Part shown: one piece after another, positions 1 through 8,655 of the stretch
Layout: every line of letters begins with the position of its first letter
How positions within the stretch are numbered: position 1 is the first letter of the stretch
Source: Streptomyces sp. NBC_00286
Lineage (GTDB): Bacteria > Actinomycetota > Actinomycetes > Streptomycetales > Streptomycetaceae
DNA length: 64,000 bases
Direction: 5' to 3'
Assembly (NCBI RefSeq): GCF_036173125.1
Contig: NZ_CP108054.1
Span: 9,741,501-9,805,500 of the forward strand
The notes under the pieces: generated by a model
The model's input: only the letters and a program-made list of their open reading frames with translations
Told to the model about the DNA's origin: nothing
Databases searched by the model: none
Position numbers and translations under genes: made by a program

Positions 1-988
1 GCGCGACACCGAGCGCGGCCGATACGATCGCGACGCGGCGGGACGGCCACCAAGCCGACCAACTCCACCGGGCCGCCGAACGCTCGCCCTGCCCCGCCGC
101 CGTACGCACTTCCTGCCGCGCCTCGTCGACCGCCCCGCCGCTCATGGCGTAGGCCGCGCCGCCCCAGGGCAGCAGCCCCTCGGCCAGAGCCGCACGCGGA
201 GTGTCGCGCAGGGCCGCCAGCTCCTCGTACCCGGTGGCACAGTGCGGGCAGCCGCCCATATGGGCGTCCAGATCCGCGCTGCGGCGAGGGCGCTCGGGGC
301 GTACCGCCTCCTCGATCAGGCGATGAAAATCCTGGCAGTCCGGATCGTCGGAACCGGCGAGGCGCGTGGTGAGCACGGACTGGCACAGGTCATGGAACGC
401 GCCTTGCATGCCGTACGCCACGTCCTCGGGCGCAACGCCCAGAAAACGGGCGGTGTCGGCCTCGGACTCCCCGTCCACGACGCCGTACCAGACCAGCCCC
501 TGCACCCGCGCGGGCAACGTCAGAAACGCGGCGAGCATCGGCGGGACGGGCCCTTCGGCGCCCGCATCCGCCTCACGCAGTGCGACGAGCAGACCAGGGT
601 CGAGGCGGGCGCCACGTTCGTCGGCGGACCACTCGGCGGCCACCCGGCAGGCCAGCAGCAGGAGTTGATGCCGCCACGGGGTGGGCGGCTCGATACCGCG
701 CGCCGTCTCCCGGGCCGCGAGGGTGAAGGCCGTCGCCGTGATCCGATGGGCCGCCGACTCGTCGACGGTGCACAGTCGGGCGTACGAGAGAACCGCGGGC
801 CGGTGGCGGCTGCGCAGCTCGCGCCAGGCGGGGCGCGCGGTCCGGGCGTCGGCGCGCAGCAGATCGGTCAGCCGCTCGTCGGACACCGAAGAGAGTTCCT
901 CCTGCTCCGGCGGCATCGGGTGCTGGGGGATCTGCGCGCCGCCGTCGGCCTCGGTGTCGTACTCGTCGGACTCGTCGCCCCGATCCAT
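1..988 (-). CDS. Sigma-factor-like protein with zinc-finger motif, 3' end outside window
   Basis: The gene starts at ATG 988 behind a strong GGAGGAGG and runs off the left edge without a stop, giving about 329 visible residues. After an acidic N-terminus the protein resembles ECF-type sigma factor regions (SDERLTDLLRADAR, later ARFLGVAPEDVAYGMQGAF, a weak helix-turn-helix). It then has an anti-sigma-type H-x3-C-x2-C motif (HMGGCPHC) and what looks like the start of a membrane segment (VAIVSAALGVA) at the edge. Streptomyces proteins of this layout fuse a sigma-like region, a zf-HC2-like motif and a membrane anchor to an exported domain. The exported part is not visible. Function beyond regulation or signalling is inferred. 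Confidence 0.6.
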   Translation of the reverse strand, partial: MDRGDESDEYDTEADGGAQIPQHPMPPEQEELSSVSDERLTDLLRADARTARPAWRELRSRHRPAVLSYARLCTVDESAAHRITATAFTLAARETARGIEPPTPWRHQLLLLACRVAAEWSADERGARLDPGLLVALREADAGAEGPVPPMLAAFLTLPARVQGLVWYGVVDGESEADTARFLGVAPEDVAYGMQGAFHDLCQSVLTTRLAGSDDPDCQDFHRLIEEAVRPERPRRSADLDAHMGGCPHCATGYEELAALRDTPRAALAEGLLPWGGAAYAMSGGAVDEARQEVRTAAGQGERSAARWSWSAWWPSRRVAIVSAALGVA

Positions 989-1108
989 GCCCGCGCCTCC
1001 TCCCTCGCACTACGCGCTGTCACTGCCTGTCAGGATCTCGCTCTCGGTGTGTCTGTGGGTCTGGAGTGACCTTAGTGACGCCAGGGGGTGGAGCGGGCGG
1101 ACATGAAG

Positions 1109-1128
1109 ACATGAATGGCTCTTCATGT
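1109..1128. promoter_or_regulatory. ArsR/SmtB-type operator before the P1B-4 ATPase
   Basis: A perfect inverted repeat ACATGAA-N6-TTCATGT ends 87 bp before the ATPase start. TGAA-N6-TTCA is the classical SmtB/ArsR-family operator core. The presumed ligand is the ArsR protein encoded at 3306-3617. Confidence 0.65.
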
Positions 1129-1215
1129 GATCCTGTATGGTGAGGGCGCGGCCCCGGGAGCCGCCGACTGCCCGTCTGCCCGTACGCCCCCATGCGTCCC
1201 TCACGAAGGACAGTG

Positions 1216-3195
1216 ATGACGTCCACGCTCACCCAGCCGTCGGTCGACCGGGCCGGACCCGCGCGCACCGCAACCGCGCCCCGGCGCCGCACCCGCATCC
1301 TGGCGCTCCCCGAGGCCCGCTGGGCCACCGCGGCCACCGCCCTCTTCCTGCTCGCACTGCCCCTCCAGCTGACCGGCGCCCCCGCCTGGACCTGGGGCCC
1401 GCTCTACGCACTGGCCTACGTCACCGGCGGCTGGGAACCGGGCTGGGAGGGACTCAAAGCCCTCAAGGAGAAGACCCTCGACGTCGACCTCCTGATGATC
1501 GTCGCCGCCCTCGGCGCGGCCTCGATCGGTCAGGTGATGGACGGCGCCCTGCTGATCGTCATCTTCGCGACATCCGGCGCGCTGGAGGCACTCGCCACCG
1601 CCCGCACCGCCGACTCCGTCCGCGGCCTGCTCGACCTGGCCCCCTCCACGGCCACCCGGCTGACTCCGGACGGCGGCGAACAGACCGTCTCCGTCGAGGA
1701 GTTGGCGGTCGGCGACACCATCCTCGTACGACCCGGAGAGCGCGTCGGCGCCGACGGCCGCGTACTGGACGGAGCGAGCGAAGTCGACCAGGCGACCATC
1801 ACCGGCGAACCGCTCCCCGCGCCGAAGGAGCCCGGCGACGAGGTCTTCGCGGGCACCCTCAACGGCACCGGAGCCTTGCGGGTCCGCGTCGAGCGCGACG
1901 CCTCCGACTCGGTGATCGCCCGGATCGTACGGATGGTGGAGGAGGCCTCCGAGACCAAGGCGCCCACGCAGCTGTTCATCGAGAAGGTCGAACAGCGTTA
2001 CTCGCTGGGCATGGTGGCCGCGACCCTCGCCGTGTTCCTCGTGCCGCTCGCCTTCGGCGCGGCACTCGACGACGCACTCCTGCGGGCCATGACCTTCATG
2101 ATCGTCGCCTCGCCGTGCGCGGTCGTACTGGCCACCATGCCCCCGCTGCTCTCCGCGATCGCCAACGCCGGACGACACGGCGTACTGGTCAAGTCGGCCG
2201 TGGTGATGGAGCGGCTCGGTCAGGTGGACACGGTCGCCCTCGACAAGACGGGCACGCTGACCGAAGGCACGCCGCGGGTCACCGACGTACGGACGCTGCC
2301 CCAATCCGGCCTGGACGAGGACGAGTTGCTGCAGCTCGCGGCGGCAGCCGAGCACCCCAGCGAGCACCCGCTGGCCCGAGCCGTCGTGGACGCGGCCCGC
2401 GAACGCGGCTTCGACCTGCCCGCCACGGAGGACTTCACGTCCGCACCCGGCATCGGGGTGCAAGCCGTCGTCGACGGACGCACGGTCGCGGTGGGCGCCC
2501 CGGCCCGCCTGCTGGACGACGCCGGGGACCCGGTCACCGCGCTGGCCCAGGAACTCGAGGAGTCCGGCCGTACCGCGGTCCTGGTCATGATCGACGGCCT
2601 CCCCGCTGGAGTCCTCGGCATCGCGGACCGGCTGCGCCCGGACGCCGCCGCCACCGTCGTCTCCCTCACCAAGCTGACCGGCACCGCTCCGACCCTGCTC
2701 ACCGGCGACAACGCCCGGGCCGCCGCCCACCTGGCCGCCGAGGCCGGCATCGACGACGTACGCGCCGGACTGCTGCCGCAGGACAAGCTGAGCGCGGTCA
2801 AGGAGATGGAAGGAGCGGGCCGCAAGGTGATGGTCGTCGGGGACGGCGTCAACGACGCGCCCGCCCTGGCCGCCGCACACACCGGTATCGCCATGGGCCG
2901 GGCGGGCTCCGACCTCGCCCTGGAGACCGCCGACGCCGTGATCGTCCGCGATGAACTCGCCGCGGTCCCCACTACCGTCGCCCTCTCCCGCCGCGCCAGG
3001 GAACTGGTCGTCCAGAACCTCGTCATCGCCGGGGTGTTCATCGCCGGACTCGTCATCTGGGACCTGGCCGGCACCCTGCCGCTGCCCCTCGGCGTCGCGG
3101 GCCACGAGGGCTCGACCGTCATCGTCGGCCTGAACGGACTGCGCCTGCTGCGGGAATCGGCCTGGCAGCGGGCATCCGGCGCGGGAAGCAGTTGA
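1216..3195 (+). CDS. P1B-4-type heavy-metal efflux ATPase
   Basis: A 659-residue P-type ATPase. ATG 1216 is chosen because GAAGGA lies 5 bp upstream. It has no N-terminal CxxC metal-binding domain. Visible motifs are TITGEP (about 193), the membrane metal site SPC (about 299-301), the phosphorylation site DKTGT (Asp 343), TGDN (about 496), GDGVND (about 542) and HEGST-x5-N near the C-terminus (about 630). SPC with HEG(G/S)T defines subgroup P1B-4, whose members export Co2+, Zn2+, Fe2+ or Ni2+ across the plasma membrane. The neighbouring convergent ArsR has a zinc-type sensor site, so Zn2+ or Co2+ is most likely. Repression through the operator at 1109-1128 is inferred. Confidence 0.92.
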   Translation: MTSTLTQPSVDRAGPARTATAPRRRTRILALPEARWATAATALFLLALPLQLTGAPAWTWGPLYALAYVTGGWEPGWEGLKALKEKTLDVDLLMIVAALGAASIGQVMDGALLIVIFATSGALEALATARTADSVRGLLDLAPSTATRLTPDGGEQTVSVEELAVGDTILVRPGERVGADGRVLDGASEVDQATITGEPLPAPKEPGDEVFAGTLNGTGALRVRVERDASDSVIARIVRMVEEASETKAPTQLFIEKVEQRYSLGMVAATLAVFLVPLAFGAALDDALLRAMTFMIVASPCAVVLATMPPLLSAIANAGRHGVLVKSAVVMERLGQVDTVALDKTGTLTEGTPRVTDVRTLPQSGLDEDELLQLAAAAEHPSEHPLARAVVDAARERGFDLPATEDFTSAPGIGVQAVVDGRTVAVGAPARLLDDAGDPVTALAQELEESGRTAVLVMIDGLPAGVLGIADRLRPDAAATVVSLTKLTGTAPTLLTGDNARAAAHLAAEAGIDDVRAGLLPQDKLSAVKEMEGAGRKVMVVGDGVNDAPALAAAHTGIAMGRAGSDLALETADAVIVRDELAAVPTTVALSRRARELVVQNLVIAGVFIAGLVIWDLAGTLPLPLGVAGHEGSTVIVGLNGLRLLRESAWQRASGAGSS

Positions 3196-3244
3196 CTGCT
3201 CCCGATGAGGCGCACCATCCGTGGCGTGCGGACCCGGACATGAC

Positions 3245-3277
3245 GATGGCCGCCCGGCGGGAAGCCGGGCGGCCATC
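3245..3277. terminator. Bidirectional terminator between ATPase and arsR
   Basis: A perfect 14-bp GC-rich stem (GATGGCCGCCCGGC and its complement) with a GGGAA loop sits between the convergent ends of the ATPase and the ArsR gene. Confidence 0.8.
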
Positions 3278-3305
3278 GGAGTCGTACGGGCCGTGAAGGC
3301 CGGCG

Positions 3306-3617
3306 CTACTCCTGTGCGTGCCGGATGGCGTCCAGCACGATGTGCGCCACGTGGTCGTCGGTCAGGCTGTACTGGGTCTCGCGGGCCTGGCGCCGGGCGG
3401 TGACGATCCGCGAGGTGCGCAGCACCCTCAGGTGCTGGGAGACCAGAGGCTGGCTCACGCCCAGGGTGGCGACCAGTTCGTGGACGTACTTCCCGCCGGT
3501 GGACAGCTCGCGCACGATGCCGAGGCGCACGGGCGAGGCCAGGGCTCGCAGCAGCTCACTGGCGGCCTGGAGGGTGTCCGTTGGCTCGCTCGCCGGGGGA
3601 GGGGAAGTCATTGCCAT
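3306..3617 (-). CDS. ArsR/SmtB-family metal-sensing repressor with alpha5 zinc site
   Basis: A 103-residue winged-helix repressor; ATG 3617 and ATG 3611 are both possible starts and no clear Shine-Dalgarno is seen, so it may be leaderless. The recognition helix lies around residues 50-66 (GVSQPLVSQHLRVLR). The C-terminus matches the alpha5 metal-site signature D-x-H-x10-H-x-x-E exactly (D87, H89, H100, E103), known from the Zn/Co sensors SmtB and CzrA. It should release DNA when zinc or cobalt binds. It is convergent with the P1B-4 ATPase and divergent from nothing; the His-rich gene upstream on the same strand has a related operator-like element, so it probably controls itself, the ATPase and the His-rich protein. 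Confidence 0.9.
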   Translation of the reverse strand: MAMTSPPPASEPTDTLQAASELLRALASPVRLGIVRELSTGGKYVHELVATLGVSQPLVSQHLRVLRTSRIVTARRQARETQYSLTDDHVAHIVLDAIRHAQE

Positions 3618-3633
3618 ATGCAGACATTAGCAT
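3618..3633. promoter_or_regulatory. Operator-like element at the arsR start
   Basis: The 16-mer ATGCAGACATTAGCAT has ATGC/GCAT ends and abuts the arsR start codon. It matches the element at 4056-4071 in 13 of 16 positions. Auto-repression by the ArsR protein is inferred. Confidence 0.5.
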
Positions 3634-3695
3634 GTGACAATGGTTTCCGGTCGCGCGCCCGGCCTGCTCGTGCCCGTGTCACTCGGCGTCGGCCG

Positions 3696-3998
3696 TCAGT
3701 GGTCGTCCCAGTGTCCCTCGTGGGCGGCGTGACGGTGGCCGTCGTGCACGTAGTCGGTGTGGTCGTCGTGCGGTACGGCGACATGGCCGCAGCCCTCGCC
3801 GTGCTGGTGGTCGTGGCCGTCGTGGACGGTGTGGCCCGCGCCGTTGCACTCGTCGATGTGGTCGCCGTGCGCTCGGTGGATGTGGCCGTCGTGGGCGTAG
3901 TCGGTGTGGTCGCCGTGCGGGATGGCGACATGACCGCAGTCCGCGCCGTGGGCGTGCGTGTGGTTCTCGTGGGTGAGGTGGTCGGTGGCGCTGGTCAT
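3696..3998 (-). CDS. His-rich metal-binding protein with internal repeat
   Basis: A 100-residue soluble protein starting at ATG 3998, with AAGGAG 6 bp upstream. More than a fifth of its residues are His. Two copies of a unit of the form C-G-H-V-A-x-P-H-x-D-H-T-D-Y-x-H-D-G-H cover about residues 19-42 and 67-90, linked by another His-rich stretch. There is no signal peptide or membrane segment. Similar actinobacterial proteins are often labelled zinc transporter components, but nothing here suggests transport. Cytoplasmic binding or buffering of Zn2+ or a related metal is the simplest reading, given the adjacent zinc-type ArsR and efflux ATPase. Confidence 0.75.
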   Translation of the reverse strand: MTSATDHLTHENHTHAHGADCGHVAIPHGDHTDYAHDGHIHRAHGDHIDECNGAGHTVHDGHDHQHGEGCGHVAVPHDDHTDYVHDGHRHAAHEGHWDDH

Positions 3999-4055
3999 GA
4001 GGGCTCCTTGCCTTGTGCGTGGGCGTTGCCCGATGGCTCTGGCGTGTGGCAACGC

Positions 4056-4071
4056 ATGGCGACATTAACAT
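4056..4071. promoter_or_regulatory. Operator-like element upstream of the His-rich gene
   Basis: ATGGCGACATTAACAT is nearly the same as the arsR start element (shared ATG, GACATTA and CAT at the same spacing) and lies 58 bp before the His-rich start. Co-regulation by the ArsR protein is inferred. Confidence 0.5.
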
Positions 4072-4327
4072 ATAGCGATTTCTGCATGCATCGGCTGCGG
4101 TGGCTCCGTGACGGAGGTCACGGTGCCGCGGTGGCGGACGCTTCTGTGAGTCTCGCATCCGAGCTCTCGATGCCGGCTGCCGGCGAATAGTCGTAACCCC
4201 CGATATGGGGCGTATCGCGCCGACGTGTAACGCGTAATCCAACCGCGGCGCAGATTCCATAAGGCACGGAAAACGCCCCACGCGCATCCGCGGCCAAGAA
4301 TTGTGCACCCGTCAGATGGGAATCCCC

Positions 4328-4690
4328 ATGACCAACTTCGAACCCGTACCCGAAAACCAGCAATACGACCAGAATCAGGTCCGCAACCACCGTCAGGAAA
4401 GAAGAAGAGACGGCTCCGCGGCGCGGCGAGCAGCACTCGCCATCCACACCGTCGCGGACGTGGCCGCCCTGTTCCTGGGCCTGTGGATCCTGCTCTACCT
4501 GCTGGACGCCAACCAGGCGAACGTCTTCGTCGAGTTCGTGGAAGACACCGCCGACTGGCTGGCGTGGTGGTCACAGGATATTTTCACGATGGACACAGAA
4601 GGACTTCGCGTCCTCCTCAATTACGGCCTGCCTGCTGTGATCTACCTGTTGATCGGACATGGCGTAGCCGCGCGCGTACGCAATCTCTGA
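4328..4690 (+). CDS. Small membrane protein of unknown function
   Basis: A 120-residue protein. ATG 4328 is preferred; ATG 4319 is in frame just upstream. The N-terminal 35 residues are Gln/Asn/Arg-rich and soluble. Two hydrophobic segments follow (about 40-58, AIHTVADVAALFLGLWILLYLL, and about 95-112, LNYGLPAVIYLLIGHGVAA), separated by an acidic, Trp-rich loop. I do not recognise the family beyond an actinobacterial small membrane protein. It stands alone between a divergent His-rich gene and a convergent kinase gene. Confidence 0.65.
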   Translation: MTNFEPVPENQQYDQNQVRNHRQERRRDGSAARRAALAIHTVADVAALFLGLWILLYLLDANQANVFVEFVEDTADWLAWWSQDIFTMDTEGLRVLLNYGLPAVIYLLIGHGVAARVRNL

Positions 4691-4881
4691 AGAAATTCAT
4701 CATCCACTCGCAGATGTGAAGAATGCGAAACTCTGCGAGCGGGGATCCGAAAACCGGACTGAACAAACGCCCGTGCATTGATAGTTGATGAGTGCCGCCG
4801 GGCGTGACCACACGCGCCTGCGGCCGGTACGCCGTTCCGTGTACCGGCCGCGCGGGTCCCGTCGGCGGGGGCTGGCTGCCG

Positions 4882-6918
4882 TCAGCGCGGAGGCAGCTTC
4901 GCGGCAGCCGACCTGGCGAGGGACGTGGCCATCGAGCGGAGTTCGCCGATGGGGCGTCGGCCGTCGACCTGCAGGCGGAGCATCTCGGCGGCCGGTTCGG
5001 CGTTCTTGCCGCTGTACGGGCGGTACTCGACGAAGACCGTGCAGGAGTCGTCCTCGGCCTCGACGATGGCGTCGTATCCGCCGATCCGGATGGGATCGCC
5101 GTCCGCCTCGGTCTTGGGCTGGTCACGGAAGAAGCTCACCTCCGTCTCCAGGTCGTCTTCGTCGCTGGACCACTCGCAGCGCCACTTGGCGACATCGATG
5201 TCCGACGGCGCGCCCGCTTTGACGCCGGGGACGACGGACAGTGCCTTGGCGTCGAGCAGATCACAGGCGTTCGACCAGGCCAGCGAGTCTTTCGGGTAGG
5301 CCTGGGGGCGGCGGGGGACCGGGCCCCGGTTGAGCACGGCGGCCGCGCTCTGGGCGGCCGAGTCGGCGACCCCGCACAGCGCCGCCCTGCCACCGGTCAC
5401 GGTGCCGTCACCCATGTTGACGCGAACCTCGACGAGAAGGCCGTCGGAGTCGCCCTCAGGCACCAGTATCAGCCCGCACTCGTCGTCCTGCGGATCTTCC
5501 TCCAGGATGCCGATCTTCCCGACCGTCGTGGCGGGTTGCGACGACTCGGGGCGTGAGCCCGGCTGGAGGTCCAGCGACACGTCGATACGGTTCTCCTCGT
5601 CGGTGTGGACGAGCACGTCACAGCGGTCGAAGTTCCCGTAATCCACGTCTACTTGAGCCTCGCCGAACCGCCCGAGGGCAGTGGGATCGGCCAGCGTGCA
5701 CAGGTCGGCGGTGCGGGGGTCGCCGATCAGCGACTGCGCCGAGCTCTTGCCCGAGCCGTTGGAGGCCTCGCCGGTGAGCCGACCCTGGCCGGCCTGGTCG
5801 GTGTCATGCGTCTCGCCGTCGTCATCGGGCAGGAAGACGAAGGTCAGGGCCAGAGCCAGGGCGGCACTGGCGCCGAGGGCCGCGACGAGCGGCCAGCGCC
5901 GCCGCGCATGCCCGGCCTCAGTCTCGTCACCGCCACGCCGCCGCCCATGCCCGGCCAGCTCGTCACTGCCAGGCCGCTGGCCATGCCCGGCCAGCTTGCC
6001 ACCGTCATTCAGGGTCTGCTCGTCGACATCCTGCTCCAGCCCGGCGATGGGCGCCAGGAGCCGCTTCACCTCGGCCGCTGCGGGGCGGTGCCGTGGATCG
6101 CGCTGAAGCATGGAGGTGAGTACGGGATACAGCGGTCCCACAGCCTCGGCGTCCATCTCGACGACGCCCCGCTCGGCCTTCCAGTGCGTCAGCCGCTCGG
6201 TGTCCTCCCCCTCGCCGCTTGCTTCCTGTCTGTGCTCTTCGTCCCCGTCGGACACGTGTCCGCGCGGCGGCGACCCGGTGACCAGCGCGTACAGCGTGGC
6301 GCCCAGGCAGAACACGTCCGACTCCGGCAGGGGAATGTTCCCGCGGGCCAGCTCGGGGGCGGCGTAGGCCGGAGTGAAGCTGGACGGGCCGTTGGCCGTG
6401 ACGGTCTCGGTGCCGCCGGACCGGTGCGCGGCGCCGAAGTCCAGCAGCTTCGCGGTACCGCGCCCGGTGAGGCCGACGTTCGCGGGCTTGATGTCGCAGT
6501 GCACGATGCCCGCCTCGTGCAGGGCGGTGAGCGCGTCGGCGAGCTCGGCACCGATGCGGGCCGCCCGCTGGGGCGACATCGGCGGCTCCCGGTCCAGGCC
6601 GCCGCCAGGCACGTACTCCATGATGAACCAGTACGTGTCCTCGCCGCGCCCGCCGCCCTCACCATCGCCGTCCTGCGGCACTTTCACGACATCGAACAGC
6701 GTCACGACGTGGGGATGATCGCGGAACTTGGCCATGGCGCGCGGCTCGCCCAGCAGCCGCCGTACCGCGGTTTCGCGGTCGCCCTCGATCCGCTCCGGTT
6801 TCAGCGCGACGTCCTGCCCGACCATCTTGTCGTGGGCCAGCCACACATCACCGCTCCGCCCGGCGCCGATGACCTCTTTGAGGACATAACGGCCGGCGAA
6901 CTCGTCTCCACGACGCAC
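4882..6918 (-). CDS. Membrane Ser/Thr protein kinase (PknB-like) with extracellular Cys-rich domain
   Basis: A 678-residue protein starting at GTG 6918 behind GAGGGGAGAACC. The Hanks-type kinase domain covers about 8-275: ATP-binding Lys in VALKPE (about 40), catalytic loop HCDIKPANV (about 139), DFG (about 159) and APE. A juxtamembrane stretch with two similar Gly/His/Arg segments leads to one membrane helix (about 347-366). The extracellular part (about 385-678) has evenly spaced Cys and resembles two DUF3558-like lipoprotein domains. It presumably senses an envelope signal and phosphorylates cytoplasmic targets. A perfect 34-bp palindrome lies 22 bp upstream of the start. Confidence 0.9.
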   Translation of the reverse strand: MRRGDEFAGRYVLKEVIGAGRSGDVWLAHDKMVGQDVALKPERIEGDRETAVRRLLGEPRAMAKFRDHPHVVTLFDVVKVPQDGDGEGGGRGEDTYWFIMEYVPGGGLDREPPMSPQRAARIGAELADALTALHEAGIVHCDIKPANVGLTGRGTAKLLDFGAAHRSGGTETVTANGPSSFTPAYAAPELARGNIPLPESDVFCLGATLYALVTGSPPRGHVSDGDEEHRQEASGEGEDTERLTHWKAERGVVEMDAEAVGPLYPVLTSMLQRDPRHRPAAAEVKRLLAPIAGLEQDVDEQTLNDGGKLAGHGQRPGSDELAGHGRRRGGDETEAGHARRRWPLVAALGASAALALALTFVFLPDDDGETHDTDQAGQGRLTGEASNGSGKSSAQSLIGDPRTADLCTLADPTALGRFGEAQVDVDYGNFDRCDVLVHTDEENRIDVSLDLQPGSRPESSQPATTVGKIGILEEDPQDDECGLILVPEGDSDGLLVEVRVNMGDGTVTGGRAALCGVADSAAQSAAAVLNRGPVPRRPQAYPKDSLAWSNACDLLDAKALSVVPGVKAGAPSDIDVAKWRCEWSSDEDDLETEVSFFRDQPKTEADGDPIRIGGYDAIVEAEDDSCTVFVEYRPYSGKNAEPAAEMLRLQVDGRRPIGELRSMATSLARSAAAKLPPR

Positions 6919-6939
6919 GGTTCTCCCCTCATTTCGTCC

Positions 6940-6973
6940 AGAACGCGCGCGGCCACGTGGCCGCGCGCGTTCT
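6940..6973. promoter_or_regulatory. Perfect 34-bp palindrome before the kinase gene
   Basis: Two 17-bp arms (AGAACGCGCGCGGCCAC and its exact complement) meet with no spacer around a CACGTG core. It lies 22 bp upstream of the kinase start, in the likely promoter or 5' untranslated region. It could be a dimeric regulator site. Without a loop it is a poor terminator, though it could extrude as a cruciform. Confidence 0.6.
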
Positions 6974-7422
6974 GATCCCGAACCTACTGCGTACCCGGGG
7001 GGTTACGCAGGGTCTCCCCGGAGCCTCCATCAGGCACCCTTATGTGTAGAGGTGATGAGGTCGATGGTGCCCGAGTGGCTGTGTCCCGTGAAGGGGCGTC
7101 AGATGCTCTGGCTGTATTTCGCCGCCCGGGAACCGGGAGCCGCCGCACAGGCGCCGCAAACGACTGGTGCCGCAGTCGCGGGGATGGCGCCCGCCGTCAC
7201 CCGTACGGAGTAATCCGGCAGGTGTGGCACGGCGTGCGAAGTCCGCACCAGGCGGGCCACCGGGCCGCGCGGTACCGCCCCGCCGGGCGCCCGCTCGCCG
7301 GGCGTTCGCGGTGGGGGTCTCGCAGGATGGTGAGGGCTGCCCGGCCGTGGAACGGGCCGCTGAGCAGCCGGTTCCCGTACGCGGCGGACAGCCGCCCGAT
7401 CCCCCCACTCAGGGAGAAGCAC
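6974..7422. other. Intergenic region without a supported gene
   Basis: About 450 bp between the divergent kinase and the DUF8129-like gene. It holds an imperfect inverted repeat at 6987-7010 (CTGCGTA...TACGCAG) and presumably both promoters. Open frames across it show no recognisable protein. Confidence 0.5.
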
Positions 7423-8472
7423 ATGGCAGTGATGACGCAGGCGCTGGTACCGGCGCTCGAAGATGCCCGGCAGACCCATGCCGCAGTCGCCGACCGGTTC
7501 CGGGCGGATGTGACGGTCACGCCTCCGGGTCCGTACCGCCAGATGCTGGAGCGCCAGGTCGCCGAGGTCCTGGACAGCCTTCAGCGGATCGAGCATCACG
7601 TACGCGAGACACGTCCACGTGGCCTGATCGGCACCACGATCGACATGGCGGGCCTCGTCTCCCGCAGCGCCATGCGTGCGGCCATGCTCCCGCTGGCGAT
7701 CGGGACGTCGCTCGTGACCGGGCTGCTGGGCGGCCGGCAGGCCAATGAGCTGCGGCTGCTGAAGAACGCCGAGCACGAGTTCACGGCCGCGGCCCGGGCA
7801 CTGGCCGCGTCCCGCGCGGGGGAGAGCATCGCCGAGGAGATCCAGGACCAGGCCGCCGCCGACCTGCTCGGTTCGCTGCGCCGCCAGGACCAGGAACTGC
7901 TGGAGACGCTGGAGGACAGTGTCGCCGCGCACGCGCGGGCCGTGGTAGCCGCGGGCAACGGCTTCGGCCCGGACCACGAAGGCACCGTGCTGGAGGAGGC
8001 CGTACGCCTGGTGCGAACGACCGCCGACCGGCTGCGGGACATCGTCCAGACCAGCGGCCGGCAGACCAAGTCCGCGGCCGAGGGCGTGGTCCGCGAGATG
8101 CCGGGCGTGACCCGCATGGCCGAGGAGGTCCAGGGCGCGGTGACCCGCGAGGAGGACCTGCCGATCGCCGGATACGGCAGGCTCGGCCTCGACGAGATCA
8201 ACAAGCGGCTGCGCCCGCTGTCACAGTCCGAACTGACGGTCATCGAAGGCTACGAGCGCGCCCACGCGAACCGCGACGCGGTCCTCGACGCCATCGAGCA
8301 GCTCCGCGGCAGCGAACCGTGGCCCGGCTACGACGCCATGGCACCCAGCGACATCATGGCCGAACTGCAGAACGTCTCCCTGAGCGTGGCCCGCAAGGTG
8401 GCCGAATACGAGCAGCACCACCGCCGACGCGAGCCGGTCATCTCCGCCGCCCAGTCACGCATCCCCCTGTAG
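7423..8472 (+). CDS. Lipid-droplet-associated-like protein with tandem C-terminal repeats
   Basis: A 349-residue protein starting at ATG 7423 with GGGAG 7 bp upstream. The N-terminal two thirds is helical, with a short hydrophobic stretch near residues 85-110 (AAMLPLAIGTSLVTGLLGG). The C-terminus has two tandem copies of a domain of form P-I/W-x-GY-x-x-L/M...L-x-x-x-E...YE-x-x-H-x-x-R (about 245-335). This looks like the actinobacterial DUF8129 repeat, found in proteins annotated as lipid-droplet associated. That family link is from memory and moderately sure. A hairpin follows the stop. Confidence 0.6.
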   Translation: MAVMTQALVPALEDARQTHAAVADRFRADVTVTPPGPYRQMLERQVAEVLDSLQRIEHHVRETRPRGLIGTTIDMAGLVSRSAMRAAMLPLAIGTSLVTGLLGGRQANELRLLKNAEHEFTAAARALAASRAGESIAEEIQDQAAADLLGSLRRQDQELLETLEDSVAAHARAVVAAGNGFGPDHEGTVLEEAVRLVRTTADRLRDIVQTSGRQTKSAAEGVVREMPGVTRMAEEVQGAVTREEDLPIAGYGRLGLDEINKRLRPLSQSELTVIEGYERAHANRDAVLDAIEQLRGSEPWPGYDAMAPSDIMAELQNVSLSVARKVAEYEQHHRRREPVISAAQSRIPL

Positions 8473-8494
8473 CCGCGACGGACGCCGACAACAG

Positions 8495-8524
8495 GCCGCC
8501 TCCCGCCTCCGGGCAGGAGGCGGC
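8495..8524. terminator. Hairpin after the DUF8129-like gene
   Basis: GCCGCCTCC pairs with GGAGGCGGC 22 bp after the stop codon; an alternative inner stem CGCCTCC/GGAGGCG is also possible. Confidence 0.55.
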
Positions 8525-8655
8525 AACGCGTGTACGTTCCCGACCGGCGCCCACAGGCACCTCAACCCCACAAACTCCCCGTGGAACGAGGTCAGTTGAC
8601 CCTACGTTGTATGCCTAAGGCCAACGATGGCTGTTCCCCAGAAGGAGGCTGTCCG

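Noticed and set aside
1201..3276. 691-codon open frame antisense to the P1B-4 ATPase
   Set aside because: Gly/Gln/Arg-rich, no domain, and opposite a clear gene; a by-product of high GC in the third codon position.
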